From the NCBI GenBank assembly GCA_005406025.1, contig BGZK01001245.1, positions 1 to 64,000 of the forward strand: a stretch of DNA of 64,000 nt, in the 5' to 3' direction. The translations under genes were made by a program, and so were the position numbers. This document shows, in pieces, positions 59,131-64,000 of this stretch. The stretch's first letter is position 1. Every line of letters starts with the position of its first letter. The DNA comes from Eumeta japonica. Lineage: Eukaryota; Arthropoda; Insecta; Lepidoptera; Psychidae. The notes beneath the pieces are model-generated. The model ran no database searches and was not told the origin of the DNA. It worked only from the letters and a program-made list of their open reading frames with translations.

Positions 59131-60759
59131 GGAGATAAGAACATATATTACAAGTGCGGTTGGCAGTAACGCACTGAAGGTTCCGTATACAATCTATTTA
59201 TATACTGTTCATGCTATTATGCAATACGTTGAGGACGTCTTGTAGAAATGTTATCGAAAAATTTAATAATATAAATATTAATGAGACTACACTTTTTGTT
59301 TAATTACTTTATTAGTATATTAAATTTTATTTATTTTAAAATGTATAAGTGATTTTGCTTTGAAAAGAAATGAGGGGCTTGAATGGATTCACTCATTAAA
59401 CGCACATTAAACAATTATAACATTTTTTTTTAAACATTATCAAATTAATAATTTTATCTTATGGAAAAGTTATCAGCCAATTGAGCCAAGAAGATGGTTA
59501 CAATAATTATTAACATAAAAATAACAGTATATTCTGATTTGAATAATTATTTTTTGTGGCGTTCTTTAGAAACATTTAATCAAAGTACGCTATCGAAAAT
59601 TAATATTGCGGATTTTGTGAAACCTCATAAATGTAGTGACTTATTTTTTGAAACTTTATTAGAAATTATATATTTGATTGACAGTTTGATTAGAATTTTC
59701 TATTCATAGCTAATAACGTATTTCAGACCGTTAATAGACAGACTTAATTAATTAACGATCCATTCTTATTACAGATAGATTACTATTTTATTTTCGACAT
59801 TAAGCTTACGCATTTAGATAAATTTTAATTAATTATGAAGTTCAGACAATGGAATTCACTGAATACATAATTTTCAGAATAGATTTCTCAGTTGGAAATG
59901 GATTTTTGATTCAAATTAAATATACATAAGCTAATTTGACGGCCTAACAAATTTATTAAAACATAACTTAGCTCATGGCCTACGAACTGAAAGCACGTAG
60001 ATATTAGAGCTAAGCGACAACGTGACGAGATACTTCGAAACGTTGCCACAACAGTAAGAAATAATAGAGGCCTTTCGACACCAAGAAAGTTGCATTCGAC
60101 TGTGCCCTAACCGCTGCATAAGATGTGTCGGCCGACGTGTAGCTCGACACAATTTGTATCGGTTATTTGATTACCTTCGAAGATAAGTTGCCAATGGATA
60201 GTAGCATCAAAATATATTTTTCTTTTAGGTGACAGTAGACATTTTCCTCTGTGATAAAGCTATCAACATGAGCAAATGAAGTTCAGCAAAGTTTAGTTAT
60301 TTCATTAGCGCATCTCTATTGTATTGTTTATCTGTATTGTTTACCGATCGAGTAGACACCAAAAAGTAATCTTATTCATTACGTTTTGTGTTTCATAAAT
60401 CCGAAACTTTCGGTTCGTCAACATTTCAGTATCTCTGTAGTCCCATTGCTCACGATAACTCCGATTGAATGCGTCAAATGAGGAGTAAAGTGGACATGTC
60501 AGGTTCGATTATGACAGACCGTTCTCTTTTCTAGTTATCCAAGTGTCCCCGAACCCCTGACACTCCCGGTGTGTCTGCAGGTTGGTGCATGGATTTTTTT
60601 TTGTTAGACGTATTCATAGTACTAATTAAAATGTAATTAAGGAATACCGGCAATTTTTGTACAATTTAGTCGATTCGTTAGCGACCTATGGCAAACCTTG
60701 AATTTTCTTGGTATTTATCATCTATGCGTTGTTGTTGTCTCAATTTTGAATCATGCCGC
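59131..60759. other. AT-rich non-coding stretch
   Basis: No gene is recognised. 59960-60180 is somewhat GC-richer without motifs I can name. Confidence 0.45.
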
Positions 60760-61066
60760 GCTATCTGCATACCCTATCACAATCTTTTGATTTGAAATAT
60801 TAGGGTTTGAATCTCAGTCCCCTCAAGATGATCCTTTGCAGGTTGAAATCTGTCAAGGCTCAAGGAAGGTTGTCTTTAATATAGTCTCATTGCCTGACTG
60901 ACATCGCGGGACCGACATCTTAGTGTGCTCTGAGAGACACACAGCAAGTGGTTAACTTTCATTTAGGTTAAGATCTTAGTGATCTATTACCCCGTGGTCA
61001 GAATTCAAATCAGATATCTTATTATTCGATGATATTTACTTGACCACTCGGCCACTAGAGCAATTA
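60760..61066 (-). mobile_element. tRNA-derived SINE copy 2
   Basis: On the minus strand from about 61064, TAGTGGCCGAGTGGTCAAG is a good tRNA-type A box. ATTTGAATTCTGACC is a decayed B box about 50-60 bases later. Then come CTCTCAGAGCACACTAAGAT, GTCGGTCCCGCGATGTCAGT and CAGGCAATGAGAC. A further GAGATTCAAACCC lies distally. It shares the CTCAGAGMACACGTTAAG-type core and GTCAGTCAG with copy 1 at 4326-4508. The A/B-box layout indicates RNA polymerase III ancestry. The distal (tail) end is uncertain. Confidence 0.62.
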
Positions 61067-61589
61067 TATCCTTTCAATAAATATAAAATAATAATTATTA
61101 TTAGAATGCTTTCGAAAAATAAGCTATTAAATAACTAATTTTCAAAAGTTTATAGTGAAAAGCGTTTATATAAATGTATTTTTTATTAAATATTCCTATA
61201 AAAAAAACAGAGAAATAATGTATTCCACCATTTTAGAACGTCCACTATTTTTAGACATTGAAAATTAACATTGAAATTAGAATGACTTTATATATACCGG
61301 TCGACAAACCATTTTATTTCATACCATACATATTGAGGTTGTAAAAATAAGAAACTACATCTTGTATCGGCAACAGTTTCGAAAAATAAAACAAAAATGT
61401 TTAATTGGACAGGCTGGATCATCGTCATCGGCAGAGAGCGCGTGCGCAAATTTAACCTCAGTCGGTAGGCTGAAAACGATTTGAAATTCAGTTGCAAGAT
61501 TTCATCCGAACACACTAACGGTAAAGTTAATTATCTATCCTATATTGTGGATATTTGTGTACGGATAAGATGTGTATAATTTAGCACCA
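61067..61589. other. Non-coding stretch
   Basis: CTGGATCATCGTCATCGGCA near 61412 followed by GAGAGCGCGTGCGC looks like a fragment of a conserved repeat, but I cannot name it. The 75-codon minus frame here has no domain. Confidence 0.35.
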
Positions 61590-61856
61590 ACATTATGAAT
61601 AAGTGGCCGGCGGTCGTTTGAGGCAATCGTTTCTTTCGCACGTAGACGATAAAGAGATGGGATTGCGGCTGTAGCGTTTATCTGCTAAAGACTCATTTGA
61701 CGAATTATTATCGTAACGGCCTTCTAGCGAGGCTTCTTTAGTTGTTAGTCCGAGGAACGTTCAGCAGTAATTGGCACTTCGAGCATCGCACAAAATACAT
61801 AATATTTCACTTCATCGAACGTGTATTATTCTGATTTATGCGATCATGGCTCTATT
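61590..61856. other. GC-richer unique sequence next to the LINE tail
   Basis: AGTGGCCGGCGGTCGTTTGA near 61602 and GACGATAAAGAGATGGGATT near 61647 sit in balanced unique sequence, perhaps regulatory or conserved DNA that was the LINE target region. No gene is seen. Confidence 0.25.
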
Positions 61857-64000
61857 AAATAAATAAAATAAAAAATAAAAAGCCTTTTATTTCCCAATAT
61901 AGTAACAGTAAGGTAACATAACATTTTTCTTTATGTGGTTTCTAAACCTATGCAACACTTAACAAATCTATTAGTATAAGTTAAGTATTATATCTATAAT
62001 ATATAATCTATATTATTCTACTATTCTAATTGTCTAATATTCTAATGATTGTATAGGAACCCCTCTTCAGGTGAAGGCCTCTTCCAATTTTTGCCAATTT
62101 TCTCTATTTTGAGCTATTTGCTGCCATTTGGGCCCAGCAATTTTTTTAATATCTTCTTCCCAGCGTGCGAAGGGTCGCCCTCTACAGCGTTTTCCTTCTG
62201 GTCCTTTCCAGGATGTAATTTTGTGTGTCCATCTGCCGTCTTTGAGCCTCGCGACATGCCCAGCCCACTTCAATTTTAGTCTTAGTGCGTGGTTTAGTGC
62301 ATCTATTGTTTTTGTTTTGGATCTTATATCAGTGTGTCTAATTTTTTGTAATTTACTTATGTTTAGCATGCTGCGCTCTATTCCCCTTTGGCACGTATTG
62401 ACTTTATTTTTTATTTTATTTGTAAATTTCCACGTTTGGCACGCGTAGGTTAAACATGGGATGAGGCATGAATCCGTGACTTTCTTTTTAAGATTTATAG
62501 GCATATCGCTTTTAAATAACTCTCTGTAACTCCAATATTTGTTCCATGTATTTTTAATTCTCCTTTGTACTTCTAGTTCATTACTACTTTGGCTGAAACC
62601 GACTTGTTTTCCTAGGTAGACGTATTGCTCAACGTATTCTAGTGGCTTATCTTTTAGATTTATGTCTTTTTTAGTGTCGTTTGACATGAGTTTAGTTTTT
62701 GAAATGTTTATTTCAAGGCCCACCTGCCTGCTAGTCTTACAAAGGTCTTCGATCATGACTTGAAGTTGAGAGCTGGATTCGGAGAACAGCACTAAGTCGT
62801 CTGCGAAGCGAAGGTGACTCAAATATTTGCCCTTTATATATAAGCCTTTTTTACTCCAATCTAGTTCGCCAAGTGCAGTCTCTAGTATGGCAATAAATAT
62901 CCTCGGCGAGAGCGGATCTCCTTGGCGAACGCCTCTTTCAACAGGGAATGTGGGTCCAGTGGTTTCTAGTTTTACTCTACTTGTGCATTTTCCGTATACC
63001 TTTCTTATAACATCTATATATGACTTTTCTACATTTTGAGCTTCCAGAGATTTCCATATACTGTGGTGTGAGACTGTGTCGAAAGCTTTTTGGTAGTCTA
63101 TGAATGCTACGTATAAAGGTCTTTGAAACTCCTGGTATTTCTCAATTATTAGCTCAAGTGTATGGATGTGGTCCATTGTACTGAAACCCTTTCTGAAGCC
63201 AGCCTGTTCAACCGGTTGTTTTATTTCTAGTGATTGACTTATTCTCTGGTTTATTATTGTAGAAAAGAGTTTATACACAGTTGGTAATAAGCTTATGGGC
63301 CTGTAGTTGCCAATGTCGTTAGGATCTCCCTTTTTATATAACAAAATTATGTTAGAATTTGACCACTCAGACGGTGTTTCGAGAGATTTCATTATCATAT
63401 TAAATAGTTTTGTCAGTGGCTCGGTTAATAAATTATGTGCTGTCTTTATGGCATCGTTGGTTATACCGTCAGTGCCAGGGCTTTTGTCAGGTTTTAATTT
63501 CATTATAGTGTCTAGAACTTCTTTGCACTCTATCGGAGCAATATTTTGGATCGGTCTTGCCTGTAAGTAGGACTTAGTACTAGAGGTTTCAAAGCTTAGT
63601 TTATTTTCTGCGGAGTACAGTTTTTTGTAAAAATTTGTTGCAATATTTATGATGTCTTTCCGGGAGTGTTTCTTTTTGTTTGTATCTGTTAAGCTTTCGA
63701 TCCAATCTTTGTATGTCCTTAATTCTCTGTATCCCTTTTTTAAGCTTCCCTTTAGTTCTAAATATTTTTTGATGGTATTTTTCCTGTGATTTTTATAATC
63801 TCTTTTTATGTACTTGCCGGTTAGCTTATATAAAGCTTTAAGTTCGTTTTTCATGGAGCGTGTTTTATTACTGCTTTTCTGTAAGTCATGCCTTCTGCTT
63901 ATTAGATTTTTGGTACGTTCTGACAAAACTTCTTGTGTTTTTGTTTTTTTGCTGGTGTACCCTTCTTGCGTTACGAAGGCTATGTTGGATGGTGTTGATT
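61857..64000 (-). mobile_element. RTE-type LINE, 5' end outside the window
   Basis: The element comprises the reverse-transcriptase frame (62067-64000), a roughly 170-200-bp 3' UTR, and a low-complexity A/T tail at about 61857-61890 (AATAAATAAAATAAAAAATA on the plus strand). Simple-repeat tails of this kind are typical of RTE-clade LINEs rather than a pure poly(A). The 5' portion continues beyond base 64000. The intact frame implies a young copy. Confidence 0.85.
62067..64000 (-). CDS. Non-LTR retrotransposon reverse transcriptase (partial at the N-terminus)
   Basis: The frame is open from the window edge (first codon at 63998) to a TGA at 62069-62067, about 643 codons without a stop. From 63926 its residues carry a Lys-rich linker (1-100), then the reverse-transcriptase blocks: NYRPISLLP (207-215), QAGFRKGFST (241-250), FIDYQKAFD (275-283, with a catalytic Asp), RGVRQGDPLSPR (331-342), FADDLVLF (374-381, catalytic Asp pair) and INISKTKLM (406-414). 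A C-terminal LKWAGHVARLKDGRW (552-566) and RCRGRPFARWEEDI region follows. This enzyme copies its own RNA at a nicked target site. The C-terminal WAGHVAR...RGRP..RW signature and UTR favour the RTE clade; Jockey-like is the alternative. The apurinic-type endonuclease expected at the N-terminus lies outside the window. No start is called because the frame continues upstream. Confidence 0.93.
   Translation of the reverse strand, partial: STPSNIAFVTQEGYTSKKTKTQEVLSERTKNLISRRHDLQKSSNKTRSMKNELKALYKLTGKYIKRDYKNHRKNTIKKYLELKGSLKKGYRELRTYKDWIESLTDTNKKKHSRKDIINIATNFYKKLYSAENKLSFETSSTKSYLQARPIQNIAPIECKEVLDTIMKLKPDKSPGTDGITNDAIKTAHNLLTEPLTKLFNMIMKSLETPSEWSNSNIILLYKKGDPNDIGNYRPISLLPTVYKLFSTIINQRISQSLEIKQPVEQAGFRKGFSTMDHIHTLELIIEKYQEFQRPLYVAFIDYQKAFDTVSHHSIWKSLEAQNVEKSYIDVIRKVYGKCTSRVKLETTGPTFPVERGVRQGDPLSPRIFIAILETALGELDWSKKGLYIKGKYLSHLRFADDLVLFSESSSQLQVMIEDLCKTSRQVGLEINISKTKLMSNDTKKDINLKDKPLEYVEQYVYLGKQVGFSQSSNELEVQRRIKNTWNKYWSYRELFKSDMPINLKKKVTDSCLIPCLTYACQTWKFTNKIKNKVNTCQRGIERSMLNISKLQKIRHTDIRSKTKTIDALNHALRLKLKWAGHVARLKDGRWTHKITSWKGPEGKRCRGRPFARWEEDIKKIAGPKWQQIAQNRENWQKLEEAFT

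Noticed and set aside
62049..63570. Plus-strand frames opposite the reverse transcriptase
   Set aside because: They are antisense shadows of the LINE coding frame.
1..64000. CRISPR arrays, bacterial operons, riboswitches and rho-independent terminators
   Set aside because: The sequence is eukaryotic. The arrays present are direct minisatellites without unique spacers.

Overview
The window is AT-rich insect DNA, most likely from a moth or butterfly (Lepidoptera). The main clue is dispersed repeats whose end motifs I know from lepidopteran genomes: GCGGGCGAAAGCTAGT-type ends, TCCATCAGATATTCCATT...CTCGTTT blocks, GTGCGAGTCGGACTCGC blocks, TAGTTTCGG-AGTCAGTCAGTCAG blocks, and tRNA-derived SINEs with an AGAGCACGTTAAG-like core. 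These assignments come from memory and were not searched.

I find no cellular protein-coding gene, tRNA or rRNA. The only long intact reading frame is a non-LTR retrotransposon reverse transcriptase on the minus strand at the right edge (62067-64000). It runs off the window, so its endonuclease half is not visible. Two other protein remnants are hidden in short frames. One is a decayed Helitron protein (about 40165-40568, plus strand), carrying a CxxC...CC..GKVKLP block and then an MTSFGANIIREQGFNPTFK block. The other is a decayed copy of a repeat-associated invertebrate protein family (45937-46395, minus strand), with a DLVAAKIHYHNSC motif.

Layout. 0-5 kb: repeat fragments, a 617-bp element with terminal inverted repeats, and a SINE. 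5-25 kb: mostly featureless AT-rich sequence with hairpins, a CRE/E-box cluster near 7.3 kb and a tandem duplication near 11.8 kb. 25-32 kb: a repeat copy, then several GC-richer, motif-dense islands that look like conserved non-coding or regulatory DNA, including a TATA/initiator pair and a CTCF-like motif. 34.8-36.3 kb: a compound triplet/15-bp minisatellite open in several frames on both strands. 37-43 kb: repeats, with a Helitron-like element containing a 10-bp minisatellite. 45-54 kb: repeat fragments, the decayed protein copy, and regulatory-looking islands near 52 and 53 kb. 57-61 kb: nested repeats, another regulatory-looking island, and a second SINE. 61.9-64 kb: the LINE.

The window reads as a gene desert or part of a very long intron, with regulatory-looking islands between transposon debris. 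The genes do not work together in any pathway; the coding content is all mobile or repeat-derived.
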